A stretch of 64,000 nt of DNA, from positions 1-64,000 of IMG/VR virus record IMGVR_UViG_3300018914_000001. One strand, 5' to 3'. The notes under the pieces are model-generated. The model was given only the letters and a program-made list of their open reading frames with translations, ran no database searches and had not been told where the DNA came from. Source of the stretch: a virus. This document shows, piece by piece, positions 54,978 through 63,008 of this stretch. A program made the translations under genes and the position numbers. The first letter of the stretch is position 1. Every line of letters begins with the position of its first letter.

Positions 54978-55061
54978 GTCTCTAAAACACTCTCGCGGTA
55001 AGACTGCTCAAAGAAGGTTTTGAATCGCTTCTTGGCCGCCTAGGAGCCTCACAGAGAGGCT

Positions 55062-55322
55062 TTAAGTGGAGGGTAGGTACTTGGGTGTTCCCGCCTCCAT
55101 TCTTTGGTTTAGACGAACATGAATCTGTACGCTATCAAGCTTGATGTTATGAAGAACGCATTCTTCGCCGTATACAGACTGCAAATATTCATACAGTTGT
55201 TTGGCGAAAGCCACATCTTCATCAGCATTGTCAAAAACGACAAACCCATTAATGTCAAGCTCATTAAAGATTCGAGCAAGCTTAGATGGATTAATATTTT
55301 TAGACTTATGATAAGTGGTCAT
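55062..55322 (-). CDS. Hypothetical protein, 86 residues
   Basis: No recognised family; NPSKLARIFNELDINGFVVF in the first half. Start at 55322 behind AAAGGGG. Confidence 0.55.
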   Translation of the reverse strand: MTTYHKSKNINPSKLARIFNELDINGFVVFDNADEDVAFAKQLYEYLQSVYGEECVLHNIKLDSVQIHVRLNQRMEAGTPKYLPST

Positions 55323-55334
55323 TAACACACCCCT

Positions 55335-55586
55335 TTATAATGGAAATAATTTTCTCTCCAAAAATTTTACATCAAGTTCAGCAACAAGTCTGCTATGGGG
55401 CTTACCACTTACATAAACAGTTGATTCACTAGGTATTCCGTTAATGTAAGCAGTATCGCCATCAAGGTTAAGCTCTGATAAGCCAATGATACCCTGATAT
55501 GTCTTTTGGAGATATTTCTTTCCAGCTTTTGACAAGAGCCAAAGCTGATTAATTTCAACACCTTTACTCTTGACAGTATCGCTCAC
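55335..55586 (-). CDS. Hypothetical protein, 83 residues
   Basis: No recognised family. It lies 12 bases upstream of the previous gene in the same direction. Confidence 0.55.
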   Translation of the reverse strand: MSDTVKSKGVEINQLWLLSKAGKKYLQKTYQGIIGLSELNLDGDTAYINGIPSESTVYVSGKPHSRLVAELDVKFLERKLFPL

Positions 55587-55605
55587 GATACCCCACCTCC
55601 CTTAA

Positions 55606-55893
55606 TTAAGTAATCCATCCTTTGAATGGGTCGCGCATCAGGTTAAAGCGATCTCCTTCCCATTCATCACACTCCCCATTTGATTCATTGCACATTGTTT
55701 CAACTTTAACAAGTTGACTCTTTTCCCAATACTCAACAAGGATAAAAGTAAAGTCGTGAATCTTGGGAATTTCAGATGTCAACTTAAAGAAGTCGAAAAC
55801 AGCATCATTACACTCATCTTTGTCGGCTCCAACATAAATCGTTCTATCGCCAGATGAATGAAGCAACTTAGCCTTAGCAATAAGAGTTTGCAT
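55606..55893 (-). CDS. Hypothetical protein, 95 residues
   Basis: Starts MQTLIAKAKLLHSSGDRTIY behind AAGGAGATGG. No family recognised. Confidence 0.55.
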   Translation of the reverse strand: MQTLIAKAKLLHSSGDRTIYVGADKDECNDAVFDFFKLTSEIPKIHDFTFILVEYWEKSQLVKVETMCNESNGECDEWEGDRFNLMRDPFKGWIT

Positions 55894-55934
55894 AAATACC
55901 ATCTCCTTATTTAATTTAGCGGCATTAACTCCAC

Positions 55935-55996
55935 CCCTTAAATCATTGAATGGATGATTTAAGGGCTAGAGGGAAGGGTTAACCCTTCCATTAGCC
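55935..55996 (-). terminator. Two hairpins after the DUF2786 gene
   Basis: GGAAGGGTTAACCCTTCC is a perfect palindrome, followed by CCCTTAAATCA/TGATTTAAGGG, an 11-bp stem. Together they may end or insulate the transcript; the T tract is poor. Confidence 0.5.
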
Positions 55997-56953
55997 TTAT
56001 TTAATTAAGCCAGTAGGACGTTGAATATTTTTACCAGCCTTTTGACCAGCGCCATATGCGGCGGCATTGCCATACCGCCTCTGACGTTGAGAAGCCTTCA
56101 TTTTATGACTAGTGAAGCCTTTAGAAAGCTCCTCCCAGTATTGCTTGACTGGCTCAACGATAACCAAAGCGGTAGACTGAGCAACTTCGTCAGTAACTTC
56201 CACTTCTTCATCGTTATCCCACAGTTCGTCATCATCTTCCAGAAACTGGTCAGGGGTGAAATTCCGCAAGTCTCTGATGAGGATGTACTTGGGCTTTCCT
56301 TCTTCGTCGCTGGTCAGGATTTTCTTCGTGCCCTCTGGCAGAGCAAGGAGTTTATTCTTAGCAAGGAGTTTAATATCCTCTTTAAGTTGCTCCTTGAACT
56401 TCTGCTCAATGCCATTAACAAAACCAGAGAGCCAGTCATGACGCAACTTTTCTTGATCTGACTTCTTTTTAGCGATAGGCACAAGATTTTTGCGAAGTTT
56501 CCAGACATAACCCTCTGACATGTGCATGGCTACCTGCTGGGCAAAATCAAACAGTTCAGCCGCGAATTGGGCATCGCTTTCCAGCCCAACAAAGACAGCC
56601 CTATAACGTTCTTCTTTTGCCCAATCAATATAGTAGTAGCAACGGAAGGCTTTTGCGAGTACCCTTGCCAAGTTAGACTCGAACCAAGTCCATTCATAGT
56701 GATTTATAGTGCGCCACTCGACAACCTTTTGTTCTTTCTTTTCTTCTATTACTTTTTTAGCTTTTTCAATTTCTGCCTCAGTGATGTTATGTTTCAACAT
56801 CAGCTTATAGGCGAGCTTCATTGCATTTTGAGCTTCACCTTTTTGGCGGTCATCGTTACCTTTCAGGATAGAATCCTTCAAGGCGTGAAGCTTCTGAATC
56901 TGAAGAATAACATCATTGCGGTCTTTGCTTTGTTTGCTTTCGTTTTGTTCCAT
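55997..56953 (-). CDS. DUF2786-family protein
   Basis: 318 residues. KLHALKDSILKGNDDRQKGEAQ, then KLAYKLMLKHNITEAEI (residues about 22-62) is the DUF2786 helical pair; the middle (about 85-190) resembles the domain that usually follows it. The C-terminal part is acidic, then basic. Function unknown; found in phages and plasmids. A parS-like sequence overlaps its start. Confidence 0.75.
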   Translation of the reverse strand: MEQNESKQSKDRNDVILQIQKLHALKDSILKGNDDRQKGEAQNAMKLAYKLMLKHNITEAEIEKAKKVIEEKKEQKVVEWRTINHYEWTWFESNLARVLAKAFRCYYYIDWAKEERYRAVFVGLESDAQFAAELFDFAQQVAMHMSEGYVWKLRKNLVPIAKKKSDQEKLRHDWLSGFVNGIEQKFKEQLKEDIKLLAKNKLLALPEGTKKILTSDEEGKPKYILIRDLRNFTPDQFLEDDDELWDNDEEVEVTDEVAQSTALVIVEPVKQYWEELSKGFTSHKMKASQRQRRYGNAAAYGAGQKAGKNIQRPTGLIK

Positions 56954-56961
56954 GTGAAACG
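56946..56961. promoter_or_regulatory. parS-like site, imperfect
   Basis: TGTTCCATGTGAAACG differs from the Bacillus parS form TGTTCCACGTGAAACA at two positions and covers the start codon of the DUF2786 gene. Confidence 0.4.
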
Positions 56962-56990
56962 CTCTCCTTTCGTATTACCTCTTGCTTCTT

Positions 56991-57020
56991 ATTATAGTCG
57001 ATACGTTGCCATTTATGCAA
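56991..57020 (-). promoter_or_regulatory. Promoter for the DUF2786 gene
   Basis: TTGCAT, 18 bases, TATAAT on the minus strand. Confidence 0.75.
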
Positions 57021-57030
57021 CCCCTTTTGC

Positions 57031-57069
57031 AAAAAAAATAAAAAGGAATGAGCGAATAGCCCATTCCTT
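57031..57069 (-). terminator. Rho-independent terminator
   Basis: AAGGAATG and CATTCCTT form an 8-bp stem followed by TTTATTTTTTTT on the minus strand, seven bases after the stop of the 57076 gene. Confidence 0.92.
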
Positions 57070-57075
57070 AAAAAG

Positions 57076-57684
57076 TTAACCTTGCACTTCACCTGGTACA
57101 CGTTTCAGCTTGCTTGTTTCAATTCCCAGCACACCAGAATTGTCGAAGTTGACAGAGGCGAAGGACTTATCTTCGCTCAGAGCGACGATGTTTCCGTATT
57201 GGGTAGTAAACCCTTCGAAAACAACTCTGTCACCATCTTGCGGAATCCATTCATCCTCCTCCACAGATGTTTCCGCCACATCCCAGCCTTTGGGCATATA
57301 ATGCTCCATTGTCGTCTGAGCATTCGCATGAGCTTTTTTAGTAGTGGCTTCTTCACGTTTCATCAGCATGAGCAAGGGAGCCAACATGAAGGCTTCCAGA
57401 ATTTGGATGTCCTCTGCATACTCATCAGAGGAGGAAAGTGCAATGGTCTTCAGGTTTTCCCATGCTCTGAAGACCTCCAGAACGTTTTGACTTGCGGGCA
57501 TGATCTCCTCTACTTTGACGCGCAACGCCCCGCCTCCCGCCATAGCGACATAGAGGGCATTTTCATCAATGCCGCCAGCCTCAGTTTCAGGCAGAATTTC
57601 CATAATTTTCGGCTCTTCTAAGCCTGCCTCTTTCTCGCATAGCAGGATGCCCTTTTCAATCATTGCCAGCAGAGTTCTAATCAT
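57076..57684 (-). CDS. Hypothetical protein, 202 residues
   Basis: N-terminal helical region, then a C-terminal beta barrel (WIPQDGDRVVFEGF, GNIVALSEDKSFASVNFD, KLKRVPGE) of the KOW/SH3-like kind. Start at 57684 behind GAGGAGG. Terminator follows. Function unknown. Confidence 0.65.
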   Translation of the reverse strand: MIRTLLAMIEKGILLCEKEAGLEEPKIMEILPETEAGGIDENALYVAMAGGGALRVKVEEIMPASQNVLEVFRAWENLKTIALSSSDEYAEDIQILEAFMLAPLLMLMKREEATTKKAHANAQTTMEHYMPKGWDVAETSVEEDEWIPQDGDRVVFEGFTTQYGNIVALSEDKSFASVNFDNSGVLGIETSKLKRVPGEVQG

Positions 57685-57744
57685 TATTAATAACCTCCTC
57701 ATTTTTTTCATTTTTATTCGACTACACTATATTATATACGACAA

Positions 57745-57770
57745 AGAGCAGGTTAATTCCTGCTCTTTCG
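57745..57770 (-). other. Hairpin upstream of 57076-57684
   Basis: AAAGAGCAGG and CCTGCTCTTT pair over 10 bp. On the plus strand a T-rich tract follows, so it may work as a terminator for plus-strand transcription; on the minus strand TATAAT follows closely and may be a -10 element. Confidence 0.5.
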
Positions 57771-57793
57771 CAAATTTTTTTATTTATTTTTCA

Positions 57794-57895
57794 TTAATGC
57801 ACATACATGACTTGATGGTAAATACGCTCAGCAACCACTGCCAAAATAACAACAGCCGCTACAGTAGTCCAAAAGATGTCTTGTTTTTTAGTCAT
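57794..57895 (-). CDS. Small single-pass membrane protein, 33 residues
   Basis: MTKKQDIFWTTVAAVVILAV plus a short cationic tail, behind GGGGAGGTG. One of a set of tiny membrane proteins; unknown function. Confidence 0.65.
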   Translation of the reverse strand: MTKKQDIFWTTVAAVVILAVVAERIYHQVMYVH

Positions 57896-57996
57896 TTTGT
57901 TCACCTCCCCTTGGTAGTCAGACTTATTTGCAATGTCTTTTTTACGATTTCCCGCATATACATTAAAACAAGAGCCGCGATATGCTGGGCAAGGGT

Positions 57997-58221
57997 TTAG
58001 CAGGGGTAGCCAGCTTCATCGAATCGTATCTCCTTTCTATTTGATTTAGCGCCAGACATTTGGGATTGGATGATACGCGCCGCATCTTTCCTATGTATGT
58101 CTGCCTTTACTTCAATAAAGTCAGAATGATAACGTTTCTCACTAATGCGAATCCCTGCTTGTTGTAGGATGAAAACTTGCTCACTAGTGAGAAAGAGAGT
58201 GGTATGTTTCACGTGGAACAA
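57997..58221 (-). CDS. Hypothetical protein with embedded parS site
   Basis: 74 residues if read from the TTG at 58221 (FHVKHTTLFLTS…). The parS sequence encodes FHVKH. The ribosome binding site AAGGAG is only two bases from that TTG, so a GTG at the V of HVK is a better start. No family recognised. Confidence 0.6.
   Translation of the reverse strand: MFHVKHTTLFLTSEQVFILQQAGIRISEKRYHSDFIEVKADIHRKDAARIIQSQMSGAKSNRKEIRFDEAGYPC
58205..58220. promoter_or_regulatory. parS site (exact Bacillus form)
   Basis: Minus strand TGTTCCACGTGAAACA is an exact copy of a chromosomal parS variant bound by Spo0J/ParB in Bacillus. It lies between the ribosome binding site and start of 57997-58221. Confidence 0.75.
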
Positions 58222-58227
58222 CGCTCC

Positions 58228-58302
58228 TTAGTCGAGTTTCATCAATAAGCGGTCGCTAATTTCGGACAAGACAAGCACACCAATGAAAATTAACGCTTCC
58301 AT
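58228..58302 (-). CDS. 24-residue membrane peptide
   Basis: MEALIFIGVLVLSEISDRLL behind AAAGGAAGTG; its start overlaps the stop of the previous small ORF. Confidence 0.5.
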   Translation of the reverse strand: MEALIFIGVLVLSEISDRLLMKLD

Positions 58303-58400
58303 TATTTCACTTCCTTTCTCTTTGTAAGAACAATCATAGCAGGAACACCAAACCCTATCGCTAACAGGCAAATTATAACAAACCAGTTGGAAGCAGTCAA
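58302..58400 (-). CDS. 32-residue membrane peptide (TTG start)
   Basis: Reads MTASNWFVIICLLAIGFGVP then a basic end, behind TTAGGAGG. Translationally coupled to the 24-residue peptide. Unknown function. Confidence 0.5.
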   Translation of the reverse strand: MTASNWFVIICLLAIGFGVPAMIVLTKRKEVK

Positions 58401-58453
58401 GGCGAATTTTCCTCCTAATTAACTCTTCTCTAAAAGTCTGCTTTTATTGAATT

Positions 58454-58828
58454 TCATTTTTTAAAAATGCGTTTCTTTTTTTGGAGCTTCCCTCCAAAGC
58501 TAATTTTAACTTTCATTTCCGTTGAACTTTTCCATTTAACTTTAATCCTCCTCCTTTTGACTTCTTTCTCTCGAATAACAATTTCCAGTCCAAGCTCATC
58601 CAAAACTTTTAACAGTGTACCAATGGTATAATTTTTACCACTAGTAATTCGCGCAATTTGAGTATAACTAAGATTTGGAATTTTTGCGGCTAAGGTTCTA
58701 AGGGACAGCCCGCTATCATCCATAGCTTCTTTTATGGCTTCAGAGATTTGGAGTTTAGGCTTTTCGATTGCATAATACTCGTTAGGAATCGCACCAAACT
58801 CTTTCGGAAATTCTTCTTGTTTTTTCAT
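58454..58828 (-). CDS. XRE/HigA-like helix-turn-helix protein
   Basis: 124 residues. LQISEAIKEAMDDSGLSLRT, LAAKIPNLSYTQIARITSGK (about 27-66) is an XRE-type helix-turn-helix like the antitoxin HigA; YTIGTLLKVLDELGLEI completes the fold. The tail is very basic. No toxin gene is adjacent. Probably a transcription regulator. Confidence 0.78.
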   Translation of the reverse strand: MKKQEEFPKEFGAIPNEYYAIEKPKLQISEAIKEAMDDSGLSLRTLAAKIPNLSYTQIARITSGKNYTIGTLLKVLDELGLEIVIREKEVKRRRIKVKWKSSTEMKVKISFGGKLQKKKRIFKK

Positions 58829-58849
58829 TTTACTTACCTCTTTTCTTGT

Positions 58850-59053
58850 TTAAAAATTAACTAGAACGCCTTCAGAATAAAGAATGTCAAACACTTCACC
58901 ATAAACTTCTTTAACTCCTTGATATTCTTCAGGAGCCAGTCCTACCAACAGGTCAGCCAGTGCCATTGCTTCTTGCCTAGAGGGTTGCCCCTCCAGTAAC
59001 ATATAAGTATAAGCTAGCCCAAACAAAGTTAAAGCACGTGCGTATTTAGACAT
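58850..59053 (-). CDS. Hypothetical protein, 67 residues
   Basis: No recognised family; helical. It lies two bases after the zinc-knuckle gene. Confidence 0.55.
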   Translation of the reverse strand: MSKYARALTLFGLAYTYMLLEGQPSRQEAMALADLLVGLAPEEYQGVKEVYGEVFDILYSEGVLVNF

Positions 59054-59055
59054 GC

Positions 59056-59307
59056 TTACTCCTCCCCATATTTTAATTTCATTATTTCTTCTAAAGCCTG
59101 ATTAACTCGCACATTTACTTCATACGGTTGGACTTTTGCCTTCTCCTTCTTTGACTCAATATGAAGCGTTCTTTTCTTGCAGTTTACACACCAATTATGT
59201 TTTCTATGTCCTTCGCTTCTTGTTCGCGATTTTCTTCTATGAATCCTAATCTCTTTGCCGCATTTAGTGCAAGTAATATAAGAGTAAGCCAAACGCTTTT
59301 GATGCAT
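59056..59307 (-). CDS. Zinc-knuckle protein, 83 residues
   Basis: CTKCGKEIRIHRRK near 13 and WCVNCKKRTLH near 39 form a zinc ribbon with a basic loop between. Possible nucleic-acid binding. Confidence 0.6.
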   Translation of the reverse strand: MHQKRLAYSYITCTKCGKEIRIHRRKSRTRSEGHRKHNWCVNCKKRTLHIESKKEKAKVQPYEVNVRVNQALEEIMKLKYGEE

Positions 59308-59354
59308 TTAAAACCTCTCCCCTATCTTGTCATGGTTTTCCTCCCAAAGTTTTT

Positions 59355-59398
59355 AATTAGCTCCCCTGCCTTTTTCAAGACAAGGGAGCTAATTTGTT
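59355..59398 (-). terminator. Large hairpin after the sigma-factor gene
   Basis: AATTAGCTCCC and GGGAGCTAATT form an 11-bp stem with an inner GTC/GGC part. It follows the stop of the sigma gene by about ten bases. No clear T tract. Confidence 0.5.
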
Positions 59399-59409
59399 AT
59401 CGTTTATTA

Positions 59410-59889
59410 CTATTCTTCATTCTGCGTGATCCTCCCAATTTCGATTTTCAGGTGGAATTTGCCACCGCGCTTAACGATCTCAACAGCTTCTGACAACAGG
59501 ACAAGCAGTGTATCTCCATTTACCCCATGCAAGGAAGCAGACAGCCCCACGTTCGCGCAGGGAGAGGCTTCCACATTTGCATGTGCGACAACAGGCAGTG
59601 TTTCCAGAACAGGCGGTACTTCCAAAACAGATGCCGCCGCCGCTTGCTGAAGCCCTGTTGCAATTTCGTTCTGCCCTTGTTTAGATTCTAATTGCTTAGC
59701 GATATACGCCTCAACAGCGTCTTTAATTGAAGCGTCAGGCTTGATGTCTTCCGACTTGGAATGAAACTTATACGTTGCGACAGTATTTTGTCCGACACCC
59801 AAAATGATTGCGATGTCTTTTGCCTTCAATTGCGGATAGTTTTCATTGATAAACTTTACCTGAGAAATTTTGGGGTTTGCTTTTGTCAT
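59410..59889 (-). CDS. Possible internal translation product of the sigma gene
   Basis: AAGGAGATGGAAAAC followed by ATG lies in frame within the sigma gene and would yield a 159-residue protein holding only the helix-turn-helix and the C-terminal domain. Internal initiation is inferred only from the ribosome binding site. Confidence 0.4.
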   Translation of the reverse strand: MTKANPKISQVKFINENYPQLKAKDIAIILGVGQNTVATYKFHSKSEDIKPDASIKDAVEAYIAKQLESKQGQNEIATGLQQAAAASVLEVPPVLETLPVVAHANVEASPCANVGLSASLHGVNGDTLLVLLSEAVEIVKRGGKFHLKIEIGRITQNEE

Positions 59890-60639
59890 GTTTTCCATCT
59901 CCTTAATGATTGGTTTGTTGATTTTGGGTGCGTCTTTTATTGTTTCAATCTTAGGTGTTTCAATCTTAGGTGTTGGAGGGATAATTTTTTTAGCGATAGG
60001 CTTATTAACTAACTTAGGATTAAGATTAACAATCTTAGGCTTGTTAACAACTCCTTCGCCTTTTTCAATATACCGCTTGATACGATTCCTAAGTCTTTTG
60101 CAAATTCTACTAATATAAGATTGAGAAATACCTAAAGCATTTCCAATCTCTACTTGTGTTTTTCCCTCCTCAAATTTCATAATTATAATTAAGCGATCTC
60201 TTTCAGGGAGTGAAAAAACAAAATCTTTCACACTAGTTGAGATCATGCTTAATTCAACTTCATCTTCAATATTTTCATCTGAAGGGATTATCTCCCTAAG
60301 CGTAATCCCATTTCCATTACCGTCTGTAATTAGAATCCTGTCTAATGAATCAATGTAAGCATGTTTCTTATTCCTTCTAAGAAACATTAAAATTTCATTT
60401 ATCATACAACGAGATGAGTATGTAGCAAACTTGATGTCTTTGCTGGGGTCAAAGGTGTGATAAGCTTTTAGGAATCCAATTTGAGCATATCCTGCTAAAT
60501 CGTCGATTTCTACATTGGTGTTGGCGAATTTTTTAGCAATATAGAAGGAGAATTTTTTGTTGGATTCGAAAAACTCTCTTTCCGCCTCTTTATCGCCAGC
60601 TTTAGCTTTAACTATCAACTCTTCGTTTTTAAGTTGCAT
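59410..60639 (-). CDS. Sigma-70 family factor with C-terminal extension
   Basis: 409 residues. Region 2 (about 25-95: DDLAGYAQIGFLKAYHTFDP, FATYSSRCMINEIL) and region 4 (about 155-205: LPERDRLIIIMKFEEGKTQV, IGNALGISQSYISRI) are complete and resemble sporulation sigma factors. After residue 205 comes a proline/lysine repeat (KIETPKIET), then a second domain with HTH-like LKAKDIAIILGVGQNTVATY near 275. A strong ribosome binding site (AAGGAG) before the internal ATG at 59889 could make this second domain separately. It likely redirects transcription to phage promoters. Confidence 0.88.
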   Translation of the reverse strand: MQLKNEELIVKAKAGDKEAEREFFESNKKFSFYIAKKFANTNVEIDDLAGYAQIGFLKAYHTFDPSKDIKFATYSSRCMINEILMFLRRNKKHAYIDSLDRILITDGNGNGITLREIIPSDENIEDEVELSMISTSVKDFVFSLPERDRLIIIMKFEEGKTQVEIGNALGISQSYISRICKRLRNRIKRYIEKGEGVVNKPKIVNLNPKLVNKPIAKKIIPPTPKIETPKIETIKDAPKINKPIIKEMENMTKANPKISQVKFINENYPQLKAKDIAIILGVGQNTVATYKFHSKSEDIKPDASIKDAVEAYIAKQLESKQGQNEIATGLQQAAAASVLEVPPVLETLPVVAHANVEASPCANVGLSASLHGVNGDTLLVLLSEAVEIVKRGGKFHLKIEIGRITQNEE

Positions 60640-60666
60640 ATGTCACCCCGCTACTACTCACTTGGC

Positions 60667-60987
60667 TTACAGCCTTTTGAGTCTCGCTTTCATAAATTTT
60701 TGAACCTCTTCTGCGCAACACTTGCGGATATGGGGATAAAAATTTTCAGGGGGTATATCCTGAATACCTTGAACACCGCGAACAAGTCCCACTGTAGCAA
60801 CACTTACGTAATCTTCCAATGGGATGATATTGTGCACTGCATAAAATCTTGCCGCACATTTGACTACTGTACGCAAACTTCGTTCGATCAGCACGTCACG
60901 CGCCGCTTCATTGGGAAGTTTTCTTTGCAAGAAAGCAATTTCTTTGACATTCAATTCTACTGGCAGATTATCAACATTTACAACCAT
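60667..60987 (-). CDS. Orphan sigma region 2-like protein
   Basis: 106 residues. ERSLRTVVKCAARFYAV near 35 and PLEDYVSVATVGLVRGVQGI near 57 match sigma region 2.1-2.2, which binds RNA polymerase; region 4 is missing. It could compete with or modify sigma binding, or be the first half of a split sigma factor. It lies just upstream of the complete sigma gene. Confidence 0.65.
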   Translation of the reverse strand: MVVNVDNLPVELNVKEIAFLQRKLPNEAARDVLIERSLRTVVKCAARFYAVHNIIPLEDYVSVATVGLVRGVQGIQDIPPENFYPHIRKCCAEEVQKFMKARLKRL

Positions 60988-61005
60988 TATCTTTCTCCCC
61001 TTTTT

Positions 61006-61566
61006 TTAAATTTTTCCTTCTCCTTTACATCTAAAGCATATACCGTTTTCAATATGGCTATAGGCTGAAATGTTGCCATCGCCATTACATCTAGGACAAG
61101 TCCGAAGTTGTCTTTTTGTCGCTCTTCGCCATGCCTCAGTACAACTAGGTTTCTTGCAATAGATAAAAAGCTCCTCATCAATGTTGATAGACTCATTGTA
61201 AACATCTATTTCGCATCCACATCGCCAGCAAATTTTGATAAGAGATTCTTTTGGTAGTTCTGGCGGTAGCTCTTCTTTGAAGATTCGTTTTCGTGCTTGA
61301 GCCTCAAACTTATCGTAACCATCTTTAATCTTTTTAAGTTCGCCAATACGTGTAAACGAGAAGTATTCAAAGTTTCCATTCTTATGAATGCGAACCTTAA
61401 TTTCTCCACGCTCAGGAAGCATTGCGTCTGCAAAGACTTCCCTGCCACCTAGAATAAGGGTGACAGGGAACCAATGCTCTTTGTATTGAGTCAGCAACTC
61501 CCCCACTTGACTTTGAATCTGCTCAGTTAAGGTCTGCTGTTTCACGTGGAACATACCTCCCTTCAT
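61006..61566 (-). CDS. DnaJ-type zinc-finger protein with embedded parS site
   Basis: 186 residues if read from the first ATG at 61566. ICWRCGCEIDVY and YCKKPSCTEAW, then CPRCNGDGNIS and CFRCKGEGKI, give two zinc sites of the DnaJ kind at the C-terminus. The N-terminal segment FHVKQ is encoded by a parS sequence. The best start by spacing is the GTG at the V (GGGAGG ten bases before). Function unknown. Confidence 0.65.
   Translation of the reverse strand: MKGGMFHVKQQTLTEQIQSQVGELLTQYKEHWFPVTLILGGREVFADAMLPERGEIKVRIHKNGNFEYFSFTRIGELKKIKDGYDKFEAQARKRIFKEELPPELPKESLIKICWRCGCEIDVYNESINIDEELFIYCKKPSCTEAWRRATKRQLRTCPRCNGDGNISAYSHIENGICFRCKGEGKI
61538..61553. promoter_or_regulatory. parS site (exact Bacillus form)
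   Basis: Minus strand TGTTCCACGTGAAACA, identical to the site at 58205-58220 and to a Bacillus chromosomal parS variant. It lies between ribosome binding site and GTG start. Confidence 0.75.
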
Positions 61567-61569
61567 GGC

Positions 61570-61938
61570 TTAGTGGTGTAGTATACGATCAATTGCATTG
61601 ATGAGCAATTGCATTGACTGCTCTCTTTGCTTATCCCAAACCATTACTGTTTTGATTTTAAAGACAAACCCGCGCTTAACACAGGATAATAACATATCTT
61701 CATATATAATGTATCTGTGCTGTCTGTAGTCAATCAAGACTCTGCCTTGTTGCGCGGCTTCCTCTAAAAATCTTTGGATGGCTGTTTCTCTGCTTTTTAT
61801 GCCGTCTCTTTCCATAATTCTGAGTAGGTCAGGTTCGCGATTGGTTACTTTGCGCCATTCGTATTCACGAATAAACCTCTTCTCTAACCTCAGAACACTA
61901 TGGGCAGTTGCTTCGTAGCGAGAGGGGTTAAAGACCAC
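61570..61938 (-). CDS. Hypothetical protein, 122 residues
   Basis: No recognised family; rich in arginine and glutamate, helix then beta (RVLIDYRQHRYIIYEDMLLS). It overlaps the S1 gene end by 11 bases. Confidence 0.6.
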   Translation of the reverse strand: MVFNPSRYEATAHSVLRLEKRFIREYEWRKVTNREPDLLRIMERDGIKSRETAIQRFLEEAAQQGRVLIDYRQHRYIIYEDMLLSCVKRGFVFKIKTVMVWDKQREQSMQLLINAIDRILHH

Positions 61939-62947
61939 CTCCGTCTAGTTTTTTCTCAATCTTCTCAGCAAACAGCAATCCAAGGTCAATACTGAAGTCT
62001 GTGCCGAACATTGCCATGCACACATCAAACATAGAGTACTTTTCGACAAGTTCAACAAACTTCGCTCTTGCCTCAGGAGAGAGCGGAGTGTGAATAGTTT
62101 TGTTAACCCATTCTTCAATACGTTGGAACTCTTTTTCATTGTAGCTGTTAGTAGCAATCGCGGTTCTGCTCATGTCTTCTCTCTCCTTAATTTTCATGTC
62201 TTGCTCTTCAGGCGCAATTTCGACTTTAAGAACAGGGGCTTGCATTTCTTTTACTACAGGCTGTTGCGGAGTTGCAATAGCGGCTTCAGCGGTTGCCGCC
62301 ACTTCTGAAGTGGTCGATTCTTCTGTAAAACTAAACCGCTCTTTCAACTGACGCGCTAAATCTTCATTGCCTTGAAGTTCATCTAGCTTGAAGGTTGTTT
62401 TCGTCTTTCCGTCTGTTTTCTTGTCATAATCAGGCAAAAGATGGGCATATTGTTTAGTAGAAAGTTCGTATCGTATTTGCCCACCCTCTCTATCTTCTAT
62501 TTTGACAACATCAGCCTTCACTTTATCGCCAACATTGAAGTAGCGAGACGCATTTTGAGTGAAAGATTTCATGATATTTCTGACATGGACAACACCATTA
62601 TCGCCGTTCGGGAGGCTTACGAATGCGCCCCAAGATTCGACACGTGTAACTTCGCCCTCGATTACATCGCCTACCTTGATAGCGATTTCTCTCTCCTCTT
62701 CTTGTAACTCGATCTGCTGTTCTTGCTGACTCTCTTGCAAACCACCGTTCTCCCAATCCTTCTTGATAGAGTAGTAGATATTTTGCATGTAACCTTTGTC
62801 TACTCCGAATTGTTCAGAAGAAGAGCGCAAAAATTCTGCTAAAGAACCACGCACTTGAAAGGCATTCTCGCTTAGTTTATTTCGAACAATCTTGGTGAAC
62901 TCCTCCTTCCAGTTTTCAACTTTGGTTTCAGTGGCAGTATTTGTCAT
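61928..62947 (-). CDS. S1-domain RNA-binding protein
   Basis: 339 residues. Residues about 90-165 hold one S1 domain (KVGDVIEGEVTRVESWGAFV, GVVHVRNIM, VKADVVKIE), the five-strand OB fold that binds RNA in ribosomal S1, PNPase and similar proteins. The N-terminus (about 10-75) is helical; the C-terminus is an alanine/glutamate linker and a final helical part. A role in RNA handling fits the RNA-rich region. Promoter at 62980-63008. Confidence 0.82.
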   Translation of the reverse strand: MTNTATETKVENWKEEFTKIVRNKLSENAFQVRGSLAEFLRSSSEQFGVDKGYMQNIYYSIKKDWENGGLQESQQEQQIELQEEEREIAIKVGDVIEGEVTRVESWGAFVSLPNGDNGVVHVRNIMKSFTQNASRYFNVGDKVKADVVKIEDREGGQIRYELSTKQYAHLLPDYDKKTDGKTKTTFKLDELQGNEDLARQLKERFSFTEESTTSEVAATAEAAIATPQQPVVKEMQAPVLKVEIAPEEQDMKIKEREDMSRTAIATNSYNEKEFQRIEEWVNKTIHTPLSPEARAKFVELVEKYSMFDVCMAMFGTDFSIDLGLLFAEKIEKKLDGGGL

Positions 62948-62979
62948 GTTGAAAGCTCCTTTCAGTAAGAACTAATGTC

Positions 62980-63008
62980 AGTCTAGCATAAACTTTCACG
63001 TTGCGCAA
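62980..63008 (-). promoter_or_regulatory. Promoter for the S1-domain gene
   Basis: TTGCGC, 17 bases, TAGACT; moderate match. Confidence 0.55.

Noticed and set aside
57997-61566. FHVKH/FHVKQ protein starts as a shared protein motif
   Set aside because: The matching residues are explained by the parS DNA sequence; spacing favours a GTG start inside the motif.
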